In this document: in pieces, positions 18,302 to 25,718 of the stretch
How the letters are laid out: the number at the start of each line of letters is the position of its first letter
Numbering within the stretch: position 1 is the first letter of the stretch
Assembly (NCBI RefSeq): GCF_001514305.1
Contig: NZ_KQ949091.1
Span: 21,442-85,441 of the forward strand
Source of the DNA: Streptomyces dysideae
Lineage (GTDB): Bacteria > Actinomycetota > Actinomycetes > Streptomycetales > Streptomycetaceae
Reading direction: 5' to 3'
Length of the DNA stretch: 64,000 nucleotides
Made by a program: the position numbers and the translations under genes
The notes under the pieces: generated by a model
What the model was told of the DNA's origin: nothing
Seen by the model: the letters and a program-made list of their open reading frames with translations, nothing else
Databases searched by the model: none

Positions 18302-19153
18302 TCAGAGTTCCTGGAGCATGTGGGTGATGAAGTCCCGGGATTCGGCCGGCTTCAGGGCCGAGCCTGTCAACCTGTCGTATCGCTTGCGGTGTTGCTTGAG
18401 TAGCGGCTCAGCATCGAAGAAGACGCTGCCGTGCCCGGTTTCGGCCTGCACGGTGTCCAGTTGGGGAGCGGGGCCGTGCACGTAGTACATCGAGTGCCCG
18501 GCGCCGGCGAAGTCTTCGGCGGCGAACGGCAGGACGCGCACGGTCACATGGTCCAGCTCCGAGCGCTCAAGGATGCGCTCCAACTGCGCGTGGGCTGTTT
18601 TGCGGCCGCCGACGAGAATGCGCAGGGCTGCTTCGTGGATGATCGCTTCGTACGGAGTCGCAGGTGAGTCTGTGATGATGTGCTGGCGGCGCAGCCGGAA
18701 CGCCACATAGGCTTCCAGGTCCTGAGGCGTCAGCTCCGGGGATGCGTAACGGAACGCGGCTCGCATGTGCTCCTCGGTCTGCAACAGGCCGGGAACGTGC
18801 GCCATTTGAAAGGTCTGGATGCGCACAGCGTGGTGCTCCAGCTCTGCCAGGTTGAGGCCGACGGGGACGATGACGCCGCGGTACTCCTCCCACCAGCCTT
18901 TGCCTCGCTCCAGAGTCATCGCCACCAGCGCGTCGATGTATGCGGAGTCGTCACAGGCGCAGTGCCTGGCCAGGCGCCGGATGCGGTCCTCGCTGATGCC
19001 GCTGCGGCCGGTCTCGACGTGGCTTTGGTGCATGGGGCTTGAGCTGAGCATCGCGGCTGCGGCTCGCGCGGTGATGCCCGCTCGTTCGCGCATCTTGCGC
19101 AGCTCGGCGCCCAATCGCTCCTGCCGATAGGTGGGGTTGCTCCTGGGCGGCAT
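18302..19153 (-). CDS. XRE-family regulator with DUF5753 domain (WhiJ-like)
   Basis: 283 residues. Helix-turn-helix at about 10-65 (LGAELRKMRERAGITARAAA, then MHQSHVETGRSGIS), followed by the DUF5753 ligand/partner domain with WWEEYRG, LEHHAVRIQTFQMAHVPGLL and FAAEDFAGAGHSMYYV. These regulators pair with DUF397 proteins. It is divergent from the ATP-binding protein gene 208 bp away. The frame is intact, unlike several neighbours. Confidence 0.94.
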   Translation of the reverse strand: MPPRSNPTYRQERLGAELRKMRERAGITARAAAAMLSSSPMHQSHVETGRSGISEDRIRRLARHCACDDSAYIDALVAMTLERGKGWWEEYRGVIVPVGLNLAELEHHAVRIQTFQMAHVPGLLQTEEHMRAAFRYASPELTPQDLEAYVAFRLRRQHIITDSPATPYEAIIHEAALRILVGGRKTAHAQLERILERSELDHVTVRVLPFAAEDFAGAGHSMYYVHGPAPQLDTVQAETGHGSVFFDAEPLLKQHRKRYDRLTGSALKPAESRDFITHMLQEL

Positions 19154-19361
19154 CTGTGGCGTCCCCCTGGTCGTTCCAGCGTACGAGTGTGCCGAGCAAG
19201 CATGGCACGGGTCACCCGCAGGGTCGGCATCTTATGGCTATAGGTTGCCCCGGCTATAGCTTGTGACCTACCTTCGGTGATGCAGGCGGCACTCTCCGTT
19301 GCGAACGGCATCCGTCTGCCTCAACTCACCTGTGCCCCCGGCGACTTGGAGCTGATCCCCC

Positions 19362-19781
19362 ATGCCCGAATACAGCCTCCGTATCCCCTCCCACGCCACC
19401 TCCCCCCGCATCGCCCGCGACTTCGTCACCTCCGTACTGCACGCGCAGCGACTCGGCGCCATCGTGGGCGACGCGGCGCTTTGCGTCTCGGAGCTGGTCA
19501 CCAACTCCTGCGTCCACGCGGGCGGAACCGGCGCCGGGCTCCTCCTCGTCACCAACCCGGTCGGCGTGCGCGCAACGGTCTTCGATGTGGACGTGACCCT
19601 GCCCGCCATGAAGGAGGGGTACGACCCTGAGAGTGGGCGCGGACTGTGGATCCTCGACTCGCTGACCAAGGGGCGTTGGGGAGCCGAGAGGGGTGGGTGG
19701 CGGACCGGGCGCCGGGGTGAGGCTGGGAAGGGCGTCTGGTTCGAGCTCGGGGCACCCGGCCTGTCCGGGGACGGTCGATGA
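19362..19781 (+). CDS. RsbW-like ATP-binding protein (anti-sigma/HATPase type)
   Basis: 139 residues. The N box is SELVTNSCVHAGG and the glycine box is SGRGLWILDSL, typical of GHKL kinases such as RsbW/SpoIIAB that bind ATP and inhibit or modify regulatory partners. It belongs to the XRE/DUF397/ATPase trio often seen in Streptomyces. The ATG at 19362 follows a GGAG-like stretch. Its stop overlaps the ATG of a small frameshifted gene. Confidence 0.9.
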   Translation: MPEYSLRIPSHATSPRIARDFVTSVLHAQRLGAIVGDAALCVSELVTNSCVHAGGTGAGLLLVTNPVGVRATVFDVDVTLPAMKEGYDPESGRGLWILDSLTKGRWGAERGGWRTGRRGEAGKGVWFELGAPGLSGDGR

Positions 19782-19955
19782 CGACCAGGGACGCGCTGCG
19801 CGAGGGTCATCGAGCGGCATTCACCGCGCGCGGCTCGTCTGCATGAGGCCGAGCGGATCTCCCAGGACGGCACCGTCGGGGAAGTCGCGTTCCGTGCCGC
19901 CATGGCGGCGATCAACGGGATTCTGCGTGAGGCCGAGCAGGAGATCGGGGATTGA
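19778..19955 (+). pseudogene. Small frameshifted gene after the ATP-binding protein
   Basis: An ATG overlapping the previous stop (ATGA) starts MTTRDALREGHRAAFTARG, then stops at 19844. A +1 shift restores RLHEAERISQDGTVGEVAFR and a natural end at 19955, giving about 58 residues. Function unknown. It is one of three indels in this 3-kb accessory stretch. Confidence 0.5.
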
Positions 19956-20064
19956 ACGGTCAGGATGCGCCGGTTCCGGGGAAGGACCCGGCTTGGATGG
20001 ACTTCGAGCCGCCATCGGGCGGGCGTCGGTGGCAGCTCGGAGTCGGTGAGGTCGGCGAGGCCGC

Positions 20065-21048
20065 TCAGTCGCGAGCCGCCTCCGGATGCAGCCGGACCCA
20101 GCCCTCCCACGCCGACGTGATCATGTCCTGGACGTCGTGCTTGGCCTTCCAGCCCAGTTCGGCGGCGATGCGATCGGCGGAGGCGACGACGCGGGCCGGG
20201 TCGCCGGGGCGGCGTGGGGTGACCGTCGGGGGGCGGTCGTAGCCGGTGACGGCGTTGATGCGGTCGATCATCTCGCGGACCGAAACGCCTTCCCCGCGGC
20301 CGATGTTGAGGGTGAGGTCGCGGCCGGGGGTGGTCTTGAGGGCGTGGGCCGCGGCTACATGGGCCTCCGCCAGGTCGACGACGTGGATGTAGTCGCGGAC
20401 GCAGGTGCCGTCCGGTGTCTCGTAGTCGTCGCCGAAGATGCGCGGGGGTGCGTTCTCCGTCAACTTCTCGAAGACCATGGGGATCAGGTTGAAGACGCCC
20501 ACGTCCGCGAGCTCGGGGGCCGCCGCGCCGGCCACGTTGAAGTAGCGGAGCGACGCCGTGGACAGGCCGGTGGCGCGGCCCGTCGCGCGGACCAGCCACT
20601 CGCCCGCCAGTTTCGTCTCGCCGTACGGCGACATCGGCACGCAGGTGGTCTCCTCCGTCACGAGGTCCACCCCGTCCGGCATGCCGTACACCGCCGCCGA
20701 CGACGAGAACACGAAGGACGGCACCTCGGCCGCGGTCACCGCCTCCAGGAGGACGCGCAGGCCCTCGACGTTCTCCCGGTAGTAGTGCAGCGGCAGGTCC
20801 ACCGACTCGCCGACCTGCTTCTTCGCGGCCAGATGCACGACGCCGGTGATGCCGTGGTCCGTGAGGGCGCGGGCGACGCGCTCGCCGTCCAGGGTCGAGC
20901 CCACGACCAGCGGAACGCCGTCGGGGACGCGCTCGGCGATGCCGGTGGACAGGTCGTCGTAGACCACCGTCCCCTCGCCCGCCTCGGTCATCGCCCGTAC
21001 GACGTGTGCCCCGATGTAACCGGCGCCGCCGGTGATCAGCCAGGTCAT
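20065..21048 (-). CDS. galE: UDP-glucose 4-epimerase
   Basis: 327 residues, a short-chain dehydrogenase. The NAD-binding GGAGYIG lies at 7-13, the catalytic Ser region is FSSSAAVYG and the Tyr/Lys pair is YGETK; RYFNVAGA and GTCVRDYIHVVDLA are GalE signatures. It interconverts UDP-glucose and UDP-galactose in the cytoplasm. Lying 81 bp downstream of a GT2 gene within the wall-polymer region, it probably supplies UDP-galactose for that polymer and for general metabolism. Confidence 0.95.
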   Translation of the reverse strand: MTWLITGGAGYIGAHVVRAMTEAGEGTVVYDDLSTGIAERVPDGVPLVVGSTLDGERVARALTDHGITGVVHLAAKKQVGESVDLPLHYYRENVEGLRVLLEAVTAAEVPSFVFSSSAAVYGMPDGVDLVTEETTCVPMSPYGETKLAGEWLVRATGRATGLSTASLRYFNVAGAAAPELADVGVFNLIPMVFEKLTENAPPRIFGDDYETPDGTCVRDYIHVVDLAEAHVAAAHALKTTPGRDLTLNIGRGEGVSVREMIDRINAVTGYDRPPTVTPRRPGDPARVVASADRIAAELGWKAKHDVQDMITSAWEGWVRLHPEAARD

Positions 21049-21129
21049 GTGCGGCCGTCCCCTCGTCAGTTGGCCCGTGATGGTGCGTGGTGTGCGGTGT
21101 GCGGTCGGATGTCGTTCTTGGTGCCGGTA

Positions 21130-22800
21130 TCAGTGAAGCAGGCGGCGGAGTCTGCCGCGGACCACTGACATAACACCCCGTAAACCCGGGGCTACACGCA
21201 GTGCCAGCGCGCCCGAGTGGGTGGCGTACGGCTGCACGAGCAAGACGGCGTGCCGGGCGCTCACCACGGCGCGGCGACGCAGCAGACCGGCGCCCGTGAC
21301 CGCGCGCGTCGTGGTCTCACGCTGCGCGCCGTCGGGAAAGCGCACGCGCAGGCGCAGATCCCACGTGCCCGCGCCGAGCGCGCCCAACGCGCCGAGATCG
21401 ACGGTCGTCTCGGCCACCCAGGTGCCGTCGACAGAGGCCACGAGAGGGACCGGAGGGATGGGAGGGACGGAAGGTGCTAGAGGGAAAGGAGGGGCGAAAT
21501 TCACCCGTGTGTGGCCCTCGCCGGTGCCCCCGCCCTCCCGGCGCCGCCACTCCACCTCCAGCTTCTCCGGGCCGGCCTGCGTCACCCTGTCGTACAGGTC
21601 GTACAGGCGCAGCCGGAGGCAAGCGGTGCCACGCGCGCGTAGGCGCAGTTCTGCGTCCACGGCGAGGGGGAGGAGGTTGATGGGGCGGGTGAGCAGGGGG
21701 TCCAGAGTGACCTGGGGGAGGTCGTCCGACCAGACGGGCGTTCCGCCGGGGGCGTGCGCGTACGGCGGGAGGAGGCGCGCGGGGCGGGACGCGAGCTCCC
21801 TGAGGCGGGGCAGGTCGCGCGGCTCGGGGGAGGCCAGGATGACGCGCCCGATGAGACGGCCGGGCGCGGTGGGGTGGTGCGTCCAGTCGGCCGCGTCGTA
21901 CTCCGCGAGGTATGCCCGAGTGTGCGCCCACCACGCGCGCCGGTAGTGCACATCGCGCAACCCCAGCTCCCGCGCGTACATCCGCAGCTCGTGGTCGAGG
22001 AACTTGGCGCGCGCCGCCCGTGCGAGCCCCTTCTGCCCGGCGCCCAGCAGGATCTCGTACGCCAGCCGGCACGCCGCCGTGCGCGCCTGCCAGTTGGCGA
22101 TGCCCGCGCGGTCCAGGGAGATCGACAGCTGCCCGGCGGACCGGCGCACATGCCACACGTACACCCGGTCCGGGACGAGGGCGATGCGCGGCCCGGCGGC
22201 CAGTACACGTGCGGTGAAGACGAGGTCCTCGTAGGGGAAGCGCCCTTCGGGGAAGCGGATGCCGTGCGCGCGCAGGAAGTCGATGCGGTAGAGCTTGTTG
22301 ACGCAGAGCGTGTCGTGGACCAGGCGTGGGCGCTGTGCGGGGTGTGCGATCACGGCGTGCGCCGTGTAGAGCGACGCCTGCCACAGCACTTCGAGCCCCT
22401 CGGGCAGCTCGCGCCGCACGCACAGGCCGCTCACCACCTCCGCGCGCGCCCCCGTGGCCGCCGTGAGCAGCGCGTCCACGGCGCCCGACGGGAGGACGTC
22501 GTCGCTGTCCAGGAACATCACATACGGCGCCGTCACCCGGTCGAGCCCGGTGTTGCGCGGGCTGCCGCAGCCCCCGCTGTTCACCTGGCGCCGGACCACC
22601 TTCACGCGCGGTTCGGTCGCGGCGAGGCGGCTGAGGAGGTCTGCGCTGCCGTCCGTCGAGTGGTCGTCGACGGCGATGACCTCGTGGACGGCGGGGCCCT
22701 GGGCGAGCGCCGAGCGGACGGCGGTCGTGACGTGGGCGGCATCGTTGTAGCCGATGACGATGACGCTGACGGTGCCGACCTGCGGGGCGGGTGGGTGCAT
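21130..22800 (-). CDS. GT2 glycosyltransferase, paralogue of the 9780-11429 product
   Basis: 556 residues. The GT-A domain at about 10-240 has VSVIVIGYNDAAHV, IAVDDHSTDGS and the LDSDD motif near 97-101. The body contains IRFPEGRFPYEDLVFTARV and VYVWHVRR, similar to the other GT2 here. The C-terminal segments are Pro/Thr-rich with beta-like strands. ATG 22800 is used; a GTG at 22809 adds three residues and neither has a clear ribosome-binding site. It probably adds sugar to a wall polymer, next to galE. Confidence 0.9.
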   Translation of the reverse strand: MHPPAPQVGTVSVIVIGYNDAAHVTTAVRSALAQGPAVHEVIAVDDHSTDGSADLLSRLAATEPRVKVVRRQVNSGGCGSPRNTGLDRVTAPYVMFLDSDDVLPSGAVDALLTAATGARAEVVSGLCVRRELPEGLEVLWQASLYTAHAVIAHPAQRPRLVHDTLCVNKLYRIDFLRAHGIRFPEGRFPYEDLVFTARVLAAGPRIALVPDRVYVWHVRRSAGQLSISLDRAGIANWQARTAACRLAYEILLGAGQKGLARAARAKFLDHELRMYARELGLRDVHYRRAWWAHTRAYLAEYDAADWTHHPTAPGRLIGRVILASPEPRDLPRLRELASRPARLLPPYAHAPGGTPVWSDDLPQVTLDPLLTRPINLLPLAVDAELRLRARGTACLRLRLYDLYDRVTQAGPEKLEVEWRRREGGGTGEGHTRVNFAPPFPLAPSVPPIPPVPLVASVDGTWVAETTVDLGALGALGAGTWDLRLRVRFPDGAQRETTTRAVTGAGLLRRRAVVSARHAVLLVQPYATHSGALALRVAPGLRGVMSVVRGRLRRLLH

Positions 22801-22953
22801 GAGGGCCACGTTCCGGAAGAGGGCGGGGAGGGGGCCGGTTCACTCGGATCGTAAGCCGGGGGAATGCCGCATCCGCCCTGATACGCCGTCAATAGGCGCT
22901 AAATGCATGATATGAGCACAAAATGCAGCTCCATGTCCGCGCCCGTCAGCCCC

Positions 22954-23421
22954 TCACTCCTCCGGCGCCCCCTCCACCGCCGCCGCGTCGAGCGCCTCGG
23001 TGAGTGCGTCGAGCCGGGTCCGCAGGTCGCGGATCTCGTCGAGGTCGATGCCGGTCGAGCGGGCGATCCGGCGCGGTACCTGAAGGGCGCGTTCGCGGAG
23101 GGCGGCGCCCGCGTCCGTCAGGCGTACCTCCACCGAGCGCTCGTCGTGCGTGCTGCGCTCCCGGCGTACCAGGCCGGCCGCCTCCAGTCGCTTGAGCAGC
23201 GGGGACAGTGTGCCGGAGTCGAGGCGCAGGTGTTCGCCGAGCTTCTTCACGGGCAGGTCGCCGTGCTCCCACAGCACCAGCATCACCAGGTACTGCGGGT
23301 AGGTGATCCCGAGGTCCTTGAGGACGATGCGATAGACGCCACCGAAGGCGCGCGACGCGGCGTTCAGGGAGAAGCAGATCTGCTGGTCGAGGCGGAGCCA
23401 GTCCGCTGTGGGTGCGGTCAT
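22954..23421 (-). CDS. ohrR: OhrR, MarR-family organic peroxide sensor
   Basis: 155 residues, MarR fold. The redox Cys is C16 in LDQQICFSLN, as in Cys15 of known OhrR proteins, and the wing/recognition region contains LDSGTLSPLLKRLEAAGLVRR. In the reduced form it represses ohr, and oxidation of the Cys releases it. A nine-residue extension upstream is possible, but the start at 23421 matches the family. It is divergent from ohr with the operator between. Confidence 0.94.
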   Translation of the reverse strand: MTAPTADWLRLDQQICFSLNAASRAFGGVYRIVLKDLGITYPQYLVMLVLWEHGDLPVKKLGEHLRLDSGTLSPLLKRLEAAGLVRRERSTHDERSVEVRLTDAGAALRERALQVPRRIARSTGIDLDEIRDLRTRLDALTEALDAAAVEGAPEE

Positions 23422-23459
23422 GCCTCCAGGATAGCTCTTGTCCGCCATTTAGTTGTGTG

Positions 23460-23470
23460 CAATTGAATTG
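23460..23470. promoter_or_regulatory. OhrR operator
   Basis: CAATT-G-AATTG, a perfect short dyad flanked by TGTG on both sides, between divergent ohrR and ohr. It closely resembles known OhrR boxes. A second partial TTGTGTGC lies upstream. Confidence 0.8.
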
Positions 23471-23557
23471 TGTGCTCTACTTGTGGTCGGCGGCGGCCCG
23501 GACAGACCAGCTGGAGCCCGCCGCCCCGTCACGACTTACGAGAGGGATGGTTTCTCC

Positions 23558-23971
23558 ATGGACGCGATCTACACCGCTGTCGCCACCGCCACCCACGGCC
23601 GCGAGGGCCGTGCCGTCACCAACGACGGCAAGATCGACCTCGCGCTGGCCATGCCGGTGGAGCTGGGCGGCAACGGCGAGGGCACCAACCCGGAGCAGCT
23701 GTTCGCCGCCGGGTACGCCGCGTGCTTCGGCAGCGCCCTCGGCCTCGTCGGCCGCGCGGCCAAGGTCGACGTCAGCGACGCCGCCGTCACCGCCGAGGTC
23801 GGCATAGGCAAGCAGGGCGAGGGCTTCGCCCTCAAGGTCGCCCTCCGCGTCGAGCTCCCCGACACCGTGGACGAGGCCACCGGCCGCAAGCTGGTCGAGC
23901 AGGCCCACCAGGTCTGCCCCTACTCCAACGCCACCCGCGGCAACATCGAGGTCGACCTCGTCATCGAGTAG
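23558..23971 (+). CDS. ohr: Organic hydroperoxide resistance protein
   Basis: 137 residues, Ohr/OsmC fold. The catalytic cysteines are C56 (GYAACFGSAL) and C120 (HQVCPYSN). A thiol peroxidase that reduces organic hydroperoxides, using lipoyl/dihydrolipoamide in family members. Start ATG 23558 follows GAGAGGG. Regulated by OhrR. Its last codons, including the stop, are duplicated in tandem just downstream. Confidence 0.96.
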   Translation: MDAIYTAVATATHGREGRAVTNDGKIDLALAMPVELGGNGEGTNPEQLFAAGYAACFGSALGLVGRAAKVDVSDAAVTAEVGIGKQGEGFALKVALRVELPDTVDEATGRKLVEQAHQVCPYSNATRGNIEVDLVIE

Positions 23972-24033
23972 GGCCCAAGAAACTCGTCATCGAGTAGGGC
24001 CCAAGAAACTCGTCATCGAGTAAGGCCCCAAAA
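23957..24033. repeat. 26-bp tandem repeat of the ohr 3' end
   Basis: Two exact 26-bp copies (23957-23982, 23983-24008) and a third variant copy (24009-24033). The unit includes the last four codons of ohr, each copy carrying ATCGAGTAG. It ends just before the stop of the convergent membrane-protein gene. Confidence 0.85.
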
Positions 24034-24037
24034 CTCG

Positions 24038-25630
24038 TCACCCGATCCGCGCCAGCACCTCCCCCGTCCGCGTACTCCACGCCACGACCACCGCCTCCTC
24101 CGGCACCGGATGCCACCGCGTCAGCAGCAGCCAGCGCGCGTGGTGGCGCCGGGCGATGGCGGTGCGCTCGGCGCGGGTCGAGTCCGGGGCGAGGTAGGCG
24201 CGGACATCGGCGAGGCGCCGGGTCCGCTCCCGCTCGTCCAGGGCGGGGTCGGGCCAGATGGGCGCGGCGAGGTTCGGCCCGTACCCGGCGAGGGACCGGG
24301 GGGCGTAGTGCCCGTCGGAGATCACCACCTCGCCGGGCCGGATGTGCTGTGCCGCCCATGCGTACGTCGGCCAGCGCGACGGCTGTTCCAACCCCACCGG
24401 GTCCAGTGAGCGCGGCACGACCGCTCCGCCCTGCACGGTGAGGAACCCGATACACGCCCCGGCGGCCGCCGCCCCGCCCAGCATCTTCCGCGCCCGGCGC
24501 CACGGCCGGGGCGCCGCCAGCTCCACCGCCAGCGCGAACTGGAGCGGCACCAGGGTGAGCCCGAGGATCCTGCCGTAGGTGTAGTGGCCGCTGAGCCAGC
24601 CGTACGCCACGACCAGGCAGTCCAGGGCGAACAGCAGGACGAGGGGATCCCGCCGGGAACCCCTCTTCCAGCGCAGCCACAGCGCCGGCAGTCCCAGCAG
24701 CGCCAGCCAGAACCGGCCGCCGAGCTGCTCGTACAGCCGCCGGTGCATCCAGTCCACGCTGTCGTCGCCGGCCAGCGCGAACACGTCGAAGTACGGCCAG
24801 GACGCCGCGACCGCCACGGCCACCAGCCCCGTCAGCGCCCACCGCCCCAGCACGGCCTGCCGCCACCCCCGCTGCCATCCGGCGACGAACGCCACCGCGC
24901 CCAGCGCCGCCGCCATCGCCGTGATCGGGTGGACCAGCAGGATCAGCCCGTACAGCGCGCCGAGCCCCGCGTACCCGGCGAGCCCCCGCTGCCCGCTCGG
25001 CCCGACGTACCGCACCTGCCGTTCGTCCCGTGCCCGCGCCCCTGTCAGCGCCCAGGCCCAGAACGTGAGCCCGATCGCGAACGCCGACGGGTAGCCGAGG
25101 TTCCCCGTCATCGACATCAGCCCGAGGTAGCCGCTCCACCAGGCCCGCTCGGTGCCCCACAGCAGCGTCATCGTGGCCACCGCCAGCACCGGCGCCCACG
25201 GTCTCGGGGTCAGCACGCGCACGAAGCGGCCGATGCCCGTCAGCAGGACCAGCAGGTTCAGCGGACCGGCCAGCCGCACCGTCTCCCAGCCCGTCAGCCC
25301 GGTCAGCCGGGCGAACGCGCCCTGCGCGACCGCGTACGGCGAGTAGTACGGACTGCCCGCGCCCGGCAGGTCGGCCATCGGGTGGCGCGGGTGGAGGAGG
25401 CTCGCCTTCAGGCGTTCCACGACCGCCGCGTGCTGGCCGGCGTCGCAGCACAGCGGCACCCGCCAGTAGGCCAGTGACATCACCAGCCAGAAGAGGAAGC
25501 CGAAGGCCTGGTACGGAGTGGGGCGCCAGGCGCGGCCGCCGCGCAGCGCCGTCGCGCCGCGCGCGGTCCGCCGGGCGAGGGCGCCGACGCCCACAGGACC
25601 GTCGTAGGAATGTGTGTGGGTCTGAGGCAT
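24038..25630 (-). CDS. Polytopic GT-C-like membrane protein, paralogue of the 8100-9578 product
   Basis: 530 residues with about ten membrane helices. A CDAGQHAAVVERL segment follows TM1, then SPYYSPYAVAQGAF, LLWGTERAWWSGYLG and SGHYTYGRILG, matching the first paralogue along its length. N-terminal 40 residues are cytoplasmic and basic. Probably a lipid-linked-sugar transferase or polymer-processing membrane protein. It lies 88 bp downstream of the TagF-like genes on the same strand. Confidence 0.82.
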   Translation of the reverse strand: MPQTHTHSYDGPVGVGALARRTARGATALRGGRAWRPTPYQAFGFLFWLVMSLAYWRVPLCCDAGQHAAVVERLKASLLHPRHPMADLPGAGSPYYSPYAVAQGAFARLTGLTGWETVRLAGPLNLLVLLTGIGRFVRVLTPRPWAPVLAVATMTLLWGTERAWWSGYLGLMSMTGNLGYPSAFAIGLTFWAWALTGARARDERQVRYVGPSGQRGLAGYAGLGALYGLILLVHPITAMAAALGAVAFVAGWQRGWRQAVLGRWALTGLVAVAVAASWPYFDVFALAGDDSVDWMHRRLYEQLGGRFWLALLGLPALWLRWKRGSRRDPLVLLFALDCLVVAYGWLSGHYTYGRILGLTLVPLQFALAVELAAPRPWRRARKMLGGAAAAGACIGFLTVQGGAVVPRSLDPVGLEQPSRWPTYAWAAQHIRPGEVVISDGHYAPRSLAGYGPNLAAPIWPDPALDERERTRRLADVRAYLAPDSTRAERTAIARRHHARWLLLTRWHPVPEEAVVVAWSTRTGEVLARIG

Positions 25631-25718
25631 TTGCCGTTTGTTCCCATGCGGCTCAACATCATTGCCTCACGTCACCTCATCGAGTGAGGGCTATCAGAGT
25701 CAGACAGGGCAGGCACGG

